Shown here: piece after piece, positions 1 to 6,851 of the stretch
Numbering within the stretch: position 1 is the stretch's first letter
Layout: every line of letters starts with the position of its first letter
Notes under the pieces: model-generated
Databases searched by the model: none
Seen by the model: the letters and a program-made list of their open reading frames with translations, nothing else
What the model was told of the DNA's origin: nothing
Source: Cytophagales bacterium
Lineage (GTDB): Bacteria; Bacteroidota; Bacteroidia; Cytophagales; UBA9547
Direction: 5' to 3'
NCBI GenBank assembly: GCA_025360395.1
Contig: JANYCH010000283.1
Span: 1-8,757 of the forward strand
DNA: 8,757 bases
Made by a program: the position numbers and the translations under genes

Positions 1-834
1 GACGGTTCTATTGGATGGACCTCCTCACGTGCTATTCCTATTATTAATAAAAATGGAGAAATTGAAAAGTGGTTTGGGGCTGCTTCAGATATTACCGAAA
101 GAAAAATCGCTGAGGAAAATCTTAATGAAAAGAACAATGAACTGTTAAGGATAAATTCTGACCTTGATAATTTCATATACACTGCTTCCCATGATCTAAA
201 AGCACCTGTAAGCAATGTAGAAGGTCTCATTTTATCCCTTGCATCAAACTTTGAACTGGAGGATAAAGCTGTTGATGAAGATACTCAACTGCATCTGGAA
301 ATGATGCAGATTTCTATTTCTAAATTTAAAAATACAATAAATGAACTGACAGAAATATCCAAGGTTCAAAAATTACATAAGGAAGATATAGAAGAAGTAA
401 ATGTGAGCGAAATTTTTGACGACGTTAAGTTCAGTATCCTGAATAAAATCAATGAAATAGATGCAAATATAACTGCAGACCTTTGTTCTGTACCGATCTT
501 ACGATATTCAAGAAAAAACCTGAGAAGCATTATTTACAATCTGCTTTCCAATGCTTTAAAATATACGGATACCAGCAGAAAAGCTCAGATCGGGATTGAA
601 TTAAAAGATTCAGGTGATTGGTATGTAATGAAAATATCAGATAATGGTTTAGGCATAGATTTTAATGACCAAAAAAAGATCTTTTCTATGTACAAGCGAT
701 TTCATAACCACGTGGAGGGTAGTGGAATAGGACTATATATTGTAAAGAAAATAGTAGATAATGCAGGAGGTATTATTGAGGTTAACAGTGAGATAGGTAA
801 AGGGTCAACATTTATAATTTATTTTAAAAAGTAA
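1..834 (+). CDS. PAS-type sensor histidine kinase, C-terminal part (5' end outside window)
   Basis: The frame is open from base 1, so the first in-frame ATG at 301 is internal; 277 residues are visible. Residues 1-37 are the end of a PAS/PAC domain (GAASDITERK). A short helical linker follows, then a HisKA dimerisation domain at about 55-125 whose H-box FIYTASHDLKAP puts the phospho-accepting histidine at residue 64 (bases 190-192). A HATPase_c domain fills about 165-277, with N-box (IIYNLLSNALKY), G1 (DNGLGID, 214-220) and G2 (GSGIGLYIVKK, 240-250). All residues expected for autokinase activity appear present. By family, it should autophosphorylate on the histidine and pass phosphate to a response regulator. 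No receiver domain follows and no regulator gene is in view, so partner and signal are unknown. No membrane segment is seen, but the N-terminus is missing. It converges on rsmG across a 103-base gap with no clear terminator. Confidence 0.95.
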   Translation, partial: DGSIGWTSSRAIPIINKNGEIEKWFGAASDITERKIAEENLNEKNNELLRINSDLDNFIYTASHDLKAPVSNVEGLILSLASNFELEDKAVDEDTQLHLEMMQISISKFKNTINELTEISKVQKLHKEDIEEVNVSEIFDDVKFSILNKINEIDANITADLCSVPILRYSRKNLRSIIYNLLSNALKYTDTSRKAQIGIELKDSGDWYVMKISDNGLGIDFNDQKKIFSMYKRFHNHVEGSGIGLYIVKKIVDNAGGIIEVNSEIGKGSTFIIYFKK

Positions 835-937
835 AATTATAAATCAACCTGGCTCTTTACTGTCTGTTTAAATTTTTCAGACAACTTAAACAAAATTAAA
901 AGCCATTAAGATTGCCTTGGTCTATTTATGTTAATAG

Positions 938-1510
938 CTATTTGCCGTGAATAAAAACAAGCTTTTTTTCTGCTTCAAAAAATGGCTCATTAAAATAATC
1001 TGTTAGAGAAATCACTTCCTTCTTCTTATTCACCAAACCCAGTTCCTCACTCAAAGCGCCTCCTTTCAGGAAAAGAAATCCATTGGGGACATCGTTCCTG
1101 TTTTTAGTGGAAAGATTGGCTTCATTCCAACGGATCAGTTCAGCTGCCGGCGCCACTGCCCTGCTGGTAATAAAATCAAACTTCTCAGTAAGAGTTTCGC
1201 ACCTTAAGCATTCAGCTTTTACATTTTCCAAACCCAGTTGCTGCACAATGTCTACCACAACAGATATTTTCTTGGCAATGGAATCAACCAGGTGAAATTG
1301 TACTTCAGGAAAAAAGATGGCCAGAGGAATTCCGGGAAATCCTCCACCAGTACCAATGTCCAGGATCCTGGTTCCTTTTTTAAACTTTACAAACTTGGCT
1401 ATGGCAAGCGAATGCAAAAAATGTTTCTCATAAAATGTATCAATATCCTTCCTTGAAATAACATTGATCTTCTCGTTCCATTCCTTATAAAGCGTGTAAG
1501 ATTTAAGCAC
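938..1510 (-). CDS. rsmG: 16S rRNA (guanine-N7) methyltransferase RsmG (GidB); true start probably upstream of 1510
   Basis: RsmG uses S-adenosylmethionine to methylate N7 of a guanine in the 530 loop of 16S rRNA (G527 in E. coli); its loss gives low-level streptomycin resistance. Counting from the GTG at 1508-1510, the SAM-binding loop DIGTGGGFPGIPL is at 51-63, an acidic residue that would contact SAM is in HLVDS (about 76), and the family motif TSRAVAP is near 115-121. The stretch WNEKINVISRKDI is typical of Bacteroidota members. The GTG gives 190 residues, short for the family (about 205-215). The frame stays open upstream to a stop at 1634-1636, and bases 1511-1567 encode DIIFHYFPEIL...ERKEK, which resembles the conserved N-terminal helices. 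No in-frame ATG, GTG or TTG precedes this stretch, and a CTG at 1577-1579 is the best upstream candidate. Coordinates given are therefore the minimal CDS. It is probably the last gene of the run behind the glycosyltransferase and sigma factor. Confidence 0.9.
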   Translation of the reverse strand: MLKSYTLYKEWNEKINVISRKDIDTFYEKHFLHSLAIAKFVKFKKGTRILDIGTGGGFPGIPLAIFFPEVQFHLVDSIAKKISVVVDIVQQLGLENVKAECLRCETLTEKFDFITSRAVAPAAELIRWNEANLSTKNRNDVPNGFLFLKGGALSEELGLVNKKKEVISLTDYFNEPFFEAEKKLVFIHGK

Positions 1511-1646
1511 TTTTTCCTTTCTTTCATCTGAAAGAATTTCAGGAAAATAGTGAAATATGATATCTGCGCCGTTAGACAGTGGAGGGAATTTTACTTGTAT
1601 GAGATAAATGAAAAAACCAAGAGCCGATTGAGCTTATAAAAGTATA

Positions 1647-2252
1647 TCAGATAACGTCCCTTTTACCCTTTACAAGGTCGTATAAAAGTTCTCTCGCCCT
1701 ATGAAGCTGAGCTTTAACTGTTCCCAGCGGAGCATCTATTTCGCCGGCAATTTCTTCATAAGACAATTCTTCAAAATAGCGGAGCCTTACAAGCACCTGA
1801 TATTTCAAAGGCAATTTTGTGACAATGGCCCTTACCAGGTTTATTTTCTGGTCGCGGATCGCGGCTTCCTGAGGGTTTAAATCTTTGTCCTTAATATCCA
1901 TCCGCATTTCGTCACCACCATCATCGTGGAAGGTTGTATCTATGCTGGTAGTGTTTAATTTCTTTTTACGAATAAAATCGATGCAGTTGTTTGTCGCAAT
2001 ACGAAACAACCATGTGCTAAAAGTAAAGTCTGGATTGAATTTTGGAAGGTTTTTAAATGCTTTCGAGAAAGCTTCAATGGTTAAATCTTCAGCATCTTCT
2101 TGGTTGCGGACCATTTTCAAAACCAGGTGATATACGGGCCTCCTGTAACGGCGAAGAAGTTCAGCATACGCTTTCTGATCTTCGTTTTTGGCCCTTTCTA
2201 CTAAAGCAAAATCTTTCTTGGCCTTCTCTGAAAATTCTTTTTCTACTTCCAT
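1647..2252 (-). CDS. ECF-type RNA polymerase sigma factor (sigma-70 family)
   Basis: The 201-residue protein has the two-domain layout of ECF sigma factors. Region 2 is at about 32-98, with the core-binding and -10 recognition stretch containing DAEDLTIEAFSKAF and FSTWLFRIATNNCIDFIRKKK. An acidic linker follows (about 105-130), then region 4 at about 138-190, with the helix-turn-helix ELSYEEIAGEIDAPLGTVKAQLHRAR. Region 1.1 and region 3 are absent, as usual for this group. It should direct RNA polymerase to a specific promoter set, which cannot be read from this window. Its ATG lies 10 bases inside the end of the glycosyltransferase gene, suggesting a shared transcript and translational coupling. 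No anti-sigma factor with a membrane or zinc-binding signature is adjacent, so the usual partner-based control is not evident. Length and motifs look complete. The subgroup within the ECF family is not assigned. Confidence 0.93.
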   Translation of the reverse strand: MEVEKEFSEKAKKDFALVERAKNEDQKAYAELLRRYRRPVYHLVLKMVRNQEDAEDLTIEAFSKAFKNLPKFNPDFTFSTWLFRIATNNCIDFIRKKKLNTTSIDTTFHDDGGDEMRMDIKDKDLNPQEAAIRDQKINLVRAIVTKLPLKYQVLVRLRYFEELSYEEIAGEIDAPLGTVKAQLHRARELLYDLVKGKRDVI

Positions 2253-3340
2253 TTAATTTTCTTCGCTTTTAGGCCAATTAATCCAAATGAAATAACTGAC
2301 AAACAATATGTTAATTCTAATCCTGGAACCAGGTACCACTCAACTTTTGCAGCTAGTTTTTTAAACAACATGCTTGCAATAATCCAAAAAAGTAGTAAAC
2401 GGACAAAGAATATTACTGACGAATATAAGCCGAATTCCTGAGAAAACAGCAAGCAAAAAAACAAAATATAGCTAAACAAATGGGCAGTATGAAATAAGCC
2501 AAGTAAGAATGAAGTCCTTTTAGTATAAAATTTGCTTACAGAATAATGCCTTTTTTTCTGCTCGAACCAATCTGTGAACTTTGTTTTAGGCGTAGAATAA
2601 GTAAACGATTCGGGTGAGATGCAAATTGCAGTATTTTGAGATGTGGCAACCTTTTGGATAAACAAGTCGTCGTCACCTCCTTTAATATTGTAAAAAGGAT
2701 GAAAACCCTTTTGCTCCAGAAAGAGATGTTTGGCATAACCTAAGTTTCTTCCTACTCCCATGTAGGGGATTTTGGAAAGGGCAAAGGACAGGTAATTAGC
2801 GGCAGTGAGACCTGTTTCGAACTGGATCATTTTGTTCAAAAAGGTTTTTTCGGCCCGGTAAGGAGAAATGCCTAACAGTACCTCTTTTTTTTCTGCAAAA
2901 TGAGTGGCCATTTCAAAGAGCCAGTACTCTGAAGCGGGCATACAATCTGCGTCAATAAATAACAAATGATTGTATTTAGCCGCCTTTATAGCCAGGGTAA
3001 TAGCAAACTTCTTAGCGCTGGCAGTTTCAGGAGTTTGATCTACATGCAAAAATTTCAGTTTGGGATCCAGTTTCGAATAAGCAAGGTAAAACTCATATGT
3101 TTCATCGTAAGACCTGTCATCTACCAAAACCACTTCAAATTCGCCATATTCCTGTTTTAACAAATAAGGGATCAGCCTTTGAAGATTTTCATATTCATTA
3201 TTGGCTACAACAATAATACTAACTGGTTTCTTTTCGCCGGTACGGCCTTTGTCCTTGAACAGCAGGACTTTTAAATGAAAAAATAAATGATAAAATATCA
3301 GGATGGCTATGCAAATACAAAAGAGGACAAAAGTAGCCAT
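2243..3340 (-). CDS. membrane-bound family 2 glycosyltransferase
   Basis: The protein has 365 residues. An N-terminal membrane helix spans about 3-27, followed by a GT-A catalytic domain from about 38 (PVSIIVVANNEYENL). Nucleotide-sugar and metal-binding acids are visible as VDDRS (74-75), the DxD-type motif DADC (130-133) and GGDDDLF (221-227), which should hold the catalytic base. Two or three hydrophobic segments at about 277-300, 305-325 and 335-356 would anchor the C-terminus. This is the layout of processive or lipid-linked GT2 enzymes, but the QxxRW motif of true polymer synthases is replaced by QKKRH (261-265). Transfer of a single sugar to a membrane or polysaccharide acceptor is therefore as likely as polymerisation. 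Donor and acceptor are not identifiable. The start ATG is the only one near the N-terminal helix. It sits 58 bases beyond the terminator hairpin of the next operon, and its last codons overlap the sigma factor gene. Confidence 0.88.
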   Translation of the reverse strand: MATFVLFCICIAILIFYHLFFHLKVLLFKDKGRTGEKKPVSIIVVANNEYENLQRLIPYLLKQEYGEFEVVLVDDRSYDETYEFYLAYSKLDPKLKFLHVDQTPETASAKKFAITLAIKAAKYNHLLFIDADCMPASEYWLFEMATHFAEKKEVLLGISPYRAEKTFLNKMIQFETGLTAANYLSFALSKIPYMGVGRNLGYAKHLFLEQKGFHPFYNIKGGDDDLFIQKVATSQNTAICISPESFTYSTPKTKFTDWFEQKKRHYSVSKFYTKRTSFLLGLFHTAHLFSYILFFCLLFSQEFGLYSSVIFFVRLLLFWIIASMLFKKLAAKVEWYLVPGLELTYCLSVISFGLIGLKAKKIKWK

Positions 3341-3389
3341 GAATTTATTTAAGAATGACCATTAAAATGTTGTAAAATCCTGTTTTAAT

Positions 3390-3429
3390 AAATAAAAAGT
3401 GGAGGCGCAAAAATTATTTACGCCTCCAC
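3390..3429 (-). terminator. Rho-independent terminator of the FKBP operon
   Basis: A perfect 9-base inverted repeat, GTGGAGGCG (3399-3407) and CGCCTCCAC (3421-3429), flanks a 13-base AT-rich loop. Read on the minus strand, the stem is followed at once by a T-rich run (TTTTTATTTATT, 3387-3398). It lies 15 bases past the stop of the Mip-like FKBP gene, as expected for the end of the minus-strand operon. The plus-strand side lacks a T-run, so it should act in the minus direction only. Confidence 0.85.
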
Positions 3430-3444
3430 CGGAATAACAGATCC

Positions 3445-4197
3445 TTATTTAGCTGGCTCGATGCTCAACAATTCCACATCGAAAATAAGTGCCTGACTTG
3501 GTCCAATGCTTGGTGGTCCAAATTCGCCATAAGCAAGGTCCGAAGGAATGAAAAGCTTCCATTTTGAGCCAACAGGCATCAATTGAAGGGCTTCTGTCCA
3601 GCCTTTGATAACCTGGTTTACACCAAATGTCACAGGCTCTCCCCTATCTACCGAGCTGTCAAATACTTTACCATCTATCAAGGTTCCATGATAGTGTGTT
3701 TTAACCTGGTCTGTCGGGCCTGGTTTAGGCCCCGTTCCCTCTTTGATGATCTTGTATTGTAAACCACTTGGAAGTGTTACAACTCCTTCCTTTTTCTTGT
3801 TTTCTTCAAGGAACTTCTGGCTTGCCATTTTGTTGATTTCGCCGTCTTTGCTTTTTTCAGCATTGGCTTTCGCCTGCATTTCCTGCTGGAACTGCATTAA
3901 CACATTCTGTATTGTGGCTTCGTCCAGAGAAAGAGGCTGTCCGGTCAAAACATCCTTGGTAGCCCTTTGAAAAGTGGCTGAGTTTACTGCAATATTCTGT
4001 TGTTTCAGATTGCTGGCCATTGCAAAACCAATAGCATAGCTTAAGCTATCCTTTTTGGTAAGTATTTTAAGTTTCGCTGGAGCAGCAGTAGCAGATGCCG
4101 GTTCTTTTTTTGCTGAAGTTGCCGCTTTATTTTGGGCAACCAAAACAGTTGAACTTAAAGCTATTGCAGGAATAAGGGTTAAAAATGCTTTTTTCAT
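3445..4197 (-). CDS. FKBP-type peptidyl-prolyl cis-trans isomerase, Mip/FkpA-like, exported
   Basis: The 250-residue protein begins with a signal peptide (MKKAFLTLIPAIALSSTVLVAQ, probable cut after AQ near residue 22) and a low-complexity Ala/Lys/Ser stretch to about 45. An FKBP_N-type helical dimerisation domain spans about 48-138 (DSLSYAIGFAMASNL to the long charged helix), and an FKBP_C catalytic domain spans about 160-247. Residues lining the proline pocket of human FKBP12 have counterparts: Y169, F179-D180, V196-I197, W200, Y223 and F239, so it should be active. It would catalyse proline isomerisation and act as a folding chaperone in the periplasm, as Mip and FkpA do. Its ATG overlaps the stop of the preceding FKBP gene by one base (TAATG), which points to coupled translation and a matched output of the two isomerases. 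It is the last gene before the terminator. Confidence 0.94.
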   Translation of the reverse strand: MKKAFLTLIPAIALSSTVLVAQNKAATSAKKEPASATAAPAKLKILTKKDSLSYAIGFAMASNLKQQNIAVNSATFQRATKDVLTGQPLSLDEATIQNVLMQFQQEMQAKANAEKSKDGEINKMASQKFLEENKKKEGVVTLPSGLQYKIIKEGTGPKPGPTDQVKTHYHGTLIDGKVFDSSVDRGEPVTFGVNQVIKGWTEALQLMPVGSKWKLFIPSDLAYGEFGPPSIGPSQALIFDVELLSIEPAK

Positions 4198-5090
4198 TAT
4201 TTTTTAGGTTTAATTACTTTTATTAATTCAACATCAAATGTAAGTACAGAATTTGCTCCAAAACGCGGAGTTGCCTGGTCGCCATAAGCCAACCCTGAAG
4301 GTATGATAAGGATAGATTTAGATCCTTGCTTCATTTGAGCAATTCCTTCCTGCCATCCCTGGATAATAGGTGTAACACCCAAAACAAAATCAAATGTAGA
4401 ACCCATTCCACCATCTTCTTTTCTGGAAGAATCGAATACTTTTCCATCTAAAGTACGGCCAGTATAATGTACTTTAACAGAATCGCCGACAACTGGCAAT
4501 ACACCTGTTCCCAGTTTCACGGTTTGAATATACACTCCCTTTTCAGTTTTTGTCGGTTTTAGTCCTTTTTCAGCTATGTAACTGGTAATAAGGGCTTCAT
4601 CAATGCCTGTTTGTTTTCCGGCATTTTCAGCTTTTTCTTTTTCTACTCTTTTAGTAAAATCTTCCTTTTTCTCGTCTTTCAGAATTTTAACAGTGAAGGT
4701 CAGGTAAGATCCAGAGTCAATAAATGAAGGTCTTGAAGCACCCATTTCTTTTCTGAATATAGAATCGGCAGGTATTTTGAATTGTCCACTATCTCCCTGC
4801 GACATCAGGCTAAGTGCTTCTTCAAAAGAACCTTTAAATTGAGACGGAGGAACTTCCATCGTAATTGGCTGTGGCATTTTGAAAGAATTAAATAACACCG
4901 AGTCTTTTGAAGTAGAGTACTTAACGTGCATCTGAACTATGTCGCCTGTTTTTATATTTTCACCGGCTGAATCTACCTGAATCCAGTATTTTAAACCTGT
5001 CGGAGATGTTTCCCAGCTTTCGTTTTTACATGAAGTTAAAAACAAAAAGAAAGAAGAAACTAAAAGTAATGATGTGGAGATGCGGAACAT
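4197..5090 (-). CDS. two-domain FKBP-type peptidyl-prolyl isomerase lipoprotein
   Basis: The 297-residue protein has a lipoprotein signal peptide ending in the lipobox LTSC, with lipidation expected on C21, so it should be tethered to an envelope membrane. Two FKBP-like domains follow. The first (about 30-138) keeps the fold outline (GDIVQMHVKYST, LSLMSQGDSGQFKIPADS, YLTFTVKIL) but lacks the FDSS motif and the pocket tryptophan (FKGSFEEAL where GWxEAL is usual), so it is probably not catalytic. A charged helical linker spans about 138-180. The second (about 185-295) is canonical: VHYTG with Y209, F219-D220, I242-I243, W246, Y269 and F285. I infer that the first domain binds substrate or a partner and the second isomerises prolines. 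The gene starts 2 bases after the nrnA-like stop and overlaps the next FKBP gene by one base. Confidence 0.93.
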   Translation of the reverse strand: MFRISTSLLLVSSFFLFLTSCKNESWETSPTGLKYWIQVDSAGENIKTGDIVQMHVKYSTSKDSVLFNSFKMPQPITMEVPPSQFKGSFEEALSLMSQGDSGQFKIPADSIFRKEMGASRPSFIDSGSYLTFTVKILKDEKKEDFTKRVEKEKAENAGKQTGIDEALITSYIAEKGLKPTKTEKGVYIQTVKLGTGVLPVVGDSVKVHYTGRTLDGKVFDSSRKEDGGMGSTFDFVLGVTPIIQGWQEGIAQMKQGSKSILIIPSGLAYGDQATPRFGANSVLTFDVELIKVIKPKK

Positions 5091-5092
5091 GG

Positions 5093-6109
5093 TTAAGCGA
5101 TATTAGTGTGTTTTAGGATTTCGATAAATTTATTTTCTGTTTCGTTTATTGTCAAATTGGAAGTGCCGCCTGCTGCATTTCTGTGACCGCCGCCTTCAAA
5201 ATATTTTCTTGCAAACTCGTTTACTGAAAATTCCCCTCTGGAACGGAAAGAAAGCTTGATAGTGTCAGGTCTTTCTATTAACAAGGCGGCGAAGTTAATG
5301 CCTTCAATTGAAAGCGCATAATTTACCAGGCCTTCTGTATCGCCTGTTTTGGAATTAAATTTTTTAAGTTCGTCACTGGTTATACAAAAGTAAGCTGTTT
5401 TTTTATCCTTAAGTATCCTTAGTTTCTCAGAAAGGGAATAACCGATAAACCGAAGCCTATCTTCAGAATTATTATCGTAAACAAGACTGTGGATTTTAAA
5501 ATTATTTATTCCTTTTGCAATTAGTGCTGCAATTATAAGATGGACTTTGGCAGTAGTGTTGGGAAACCTGAAAGACCCAGTATCTGTCATGATACCAGCA
5601 TAAATACATTCAGCCATGGGGATGTCAATTTTATCCTCATCTCCCATTGCGGTAATAAAATCGTATACTAACTCAGCAGTGGCCGCCGCCTTAGTATCCC
5701 ATATTTCGTATTTCGCAAAATGCTCTGGTTCCAAGTGGTGATCTATTAATATTTTTGTTCCAGGTGCTTTTTCTAAAATATCTTTCAGGTCCTGTACCCT
5801 CTCTATAACTGAAAAATCCAGGCAAAATATTATTTCGGCATTGTTAAACGCTTTGATTGTATTGTTTAGAGACCTTTCTTTTTCAGCGTCATAAATCAAT
5901 ACTTTGTCATTGCCTACCATCCAGCTAAGGAACCAGGGGTAATCGGATGGGGTAATAACCATCACTTCATGTCTTTTTTTTATAAGGTAATTATACATTG
6001 CCAGTGAGGAGCCTAAAGCATCTGCATCTGGTTTATAATGGGTTGTAATGACAATCTTCTTAGGAACTGATAATAGTTCTTTAAGATTTTTTATTAATTC
6101 CTGATTCAC
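5093..6109 (-). CDS. nrnA: DHH/DHHA1 phosphoesterase, NrnA-like (nano-RNase / pAp phosphatase)
   Basis: The protein is 338 residues, the normal length for NrnA/YtqI. The DHH domain carries the metal-binding set in order: HYKPDAD (H24, D28, D30), LDFS (D98), the name-giving DHH at 123-125, and MTDTGSFRF (D176). The DHHA1 substrate-binding domain ends in the glycine-rich motif GGGHRNAAGG (306-315), preceded by SFRSRGEFSVNEFA. Characterised members hydrolyse 2-5 base RNA oligonucleotides from the 5' end with manganese, and many also remove the 3'-phosphate from pAp, a by-product of sulfate assimilation and acyl-carrier-protein maturation. It is cytoplasmic. Which activity dominates here cannot be read from sequence. 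It sits 38 bases after the DUF6580-type gene and 2 bases before the FKBP lipoprotein gene, so it is almost certainly co-transcribed with both. Confidence 0.93.
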   Translation of the reverse strand: MNQELIKNLKELLSVPKKIVITTHYKPDADALGSSLAMYNYLIKKRHEVMVITPSDYPWFLSWMVGNDKVLIYDAEKERSLNNTIKAFNNAEIIFCLDFSVIERVQDLKDILEKAPGTKILIDHHLEPEHFAKYEIWDTKAAATAELVYDFITAMGDEDKIDIPMAECIYAGIMTDTGSFRFPNTTAKVHLIIAALIAKGINNFKIHSLVYDNNSEDRLRFIGYSLSEKLRILKDKKTAYFCITSDELKKFNSKTGDTEGLVNYALSIEGINFAALLIERPDTIKLSFRSRGEFSVNEFARKYFEGGGHRNAAGGTSNLTINETENKFIEILKHTNIA

Positions 6110-6147
6110 GGTTTGTGCTGATTGGCTACTTTAAGGGATAATGCTGA

Positions 6148-6696
6148 CTAAACCGTACGGAAAACATGTGATTTCCTTTCCAGGATAAAATAAACACCAA
6201 AAAGTACAGCACTGAAAAACAGGTTGCCGGCAAGGACATTTCCAAAAAACGGCAAAGCTGCAGTATAGCAAATCATCAAACCTGATGTAGATTTTTCATA
6301 AATCCCGGATCCTATCCAGACACCAAAATTAGATAACAAAAAAAACAGAATTGCTCCTGAAAGAGACGCCCCGGCAATTCCGAAAACGTTGGGTTTCCTG
6401 AAAAACAGGGCTGAAAGAGTATGGGCCATTATGCCGAGATATATCCAGATGATACCGGAAGAAAACCAAACAAAATTATCAGAAAAGTACACTAAGTTAT
6501 TGATAATCAAATCACTGATAAACATAGCCGTTATTGGTATTAAGAAGGATAAAAACCTGTTTGGCACTAAAAAACCAGCAAAAATAGCAATTGCCCCAAT
6601 GGCAGTAAAATTAGATGGATGAGGAATTAGCCTGCTAAATATTGCCATTAAAATAAGAATGGTAATAACAGAGGTCTTTAAAAGGTCTTTATTCAT
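6148..6696 (-). CDS. DUF6580-type integral membrane protein, putative transporter component
   Basis: The 182-residue protein is mostly hydrophobic, with about six likely membrane segments (about 9-24, 32-45, 50-68, 77-98, 104-127, 145-172) and short loops. The N-terminal motif SRLIPHPSNFTAIGAIAIFAG (21-41) is, from memory, the hallmark of the family named DUF6580, 'putative transport protein', common in Bacteroidota. Size and topology resemble substrate-binding S components of ECF vitamin transporters, but that link is inference and no ECF ATPase or T component is in view. The substrate is unknown. The start ATG lies about 21 bases downstream of a good Bacteroidota -7 element, which gives a short leader. 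It is the first gene of the operon that continues into the NrnA-like and FKBP genes. Confidence 0.82.
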   Translation of the reverse strand: MNKDLLKTSVITILILMAIFSRLIPHPSNFTAIGAIAIFAGFLVPNRFLSFLIPITAMFISDLIINNLVYFSDNFVWFSSGIIWIYLGIMAHTLSALFFRKPNVFGIAGASLSGAILFFLLSNFGVWIGSGIYEKSTSGLMICYTAALPFFGNVLAGNLFFSAVLFGVYFILERKSHVFRTV

Positions 6697-6716
6697 ATTT
6701 TTTACCGGATAAAATG

Positions 6717-6746
6717 CAAATTTAGTTAGTAAAAGGGAGATACCAA
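6717..6746 (-). promoter_or_regulatory. promoter of the DUF6580-nrnA-FKBP-FKBP operon
   Basis: Read on the minus strand, a TTG (6746-6744) is followed by a 19-base spacer and TAAATTTG (6724-6717), a full match to the Bacteroidota -7 consensus TAnnTTTG. Transcription would start near 6710, leaving a leader of about 14 bases before the ATG at 6696. It lies in the divergent gap with the DUF2795 gene. The call rests on pattern matching alone. Confidence 0.65.
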
Positions 6747-6783
6747 GTTTTTTGCACGTAATCAGAAGTAAATAAATTGATTA

Positions 6784-6817
6784 TTGTAAGTCAATGTGAA
6801 ATATTATGATATTTTTG
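6784..6817 (+). promoter_or_regulatory. promoter of the DUF2795 gene
   Basis: TATTTTTG at 6810-6817 fully matches the Bacteroidota -7 consensus TAnnTTTG, and a TTG at 6784-6786 lies 23 bases upstream, at the long end of the usual spacing. The start of transcription would be near 6824, giving a leader of about 28 bases that holds the strong ribosome binding site. The -33 assignment is the weaker half. Confidence 0.6.
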
Positions 6818-6837
6818 CGGAAATTTCCAGATTCTAT

Positions 6838-6849
6838 AAAGAGGAGAAA
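6838..6849 (+). promoter_or_regulatory. unusually strong Shine-Dalgarno site for the DUF2795 gene
   Basis: AAAGAGGAGAAA lies just before the ATG at 6852, with the AGGAG core (6842-6846) five bases from the start codon, an ideal distance. It fixes the start at 6852. Most genes in this window, like Bacteroidota genes in general, have A/T-rich leaders without such a site, so this one stands out. Confidence 0.8.
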
Positions 6850-6851
6850 CT

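Noticed and set aside
861..883. Inverted repeat TGTCTG / CAGACA between the histidine kinase and rsmG, considered as a terminator
   Set aside because: The stem is only 6 bases with an 11-base loop, and no T-run follows on either strand.
1083..1456. Two plus-strand open frames lying antisense to rsmG
   Set aside because: Their translations show no family motif and no promoter or ribosome site; rsmG on the other strand is well supported.
1525..1527. Minus-strand ATG upstream of the rsmG GTG as a possible real start with a frameshift
   Set aside because: It is out of frame, and reaching the RsmG frame would need a shift at an A-rich run; the in-frame sequence upstream already looks like RsmG, so a missing start codon is simpler.
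1885..2272. Plus-strand open frames opposite the sigma factor gene
   Set aside because: They are non-coding shadows of a clear ECF sigma factor, with no start signals and no recognisable protein features.
3328..3335. TACTTTTG on the minus strand as a promoter -7 box
   Set aside because: It lies inside the first codons of the glycosyltransferase, lacks a TTG at proper spacing, and no later ATG would give an intact protein.
6389..6622. Plus-strand open frame opposite the DUF6580-type gene
   Set aside because: It is antisense to a clear membrane protein gene and has no start signal or recognisable features.
6838..6849. AAAGAGGAGAAA is identical to a ribosome binding site common in engineered constructs, so vector contamination was considered
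   Set aside because: The flanks are continuous native-looking Bacteroidota sequence with a matching promoter and gene, and no cloning scar or vector sequence is seen.
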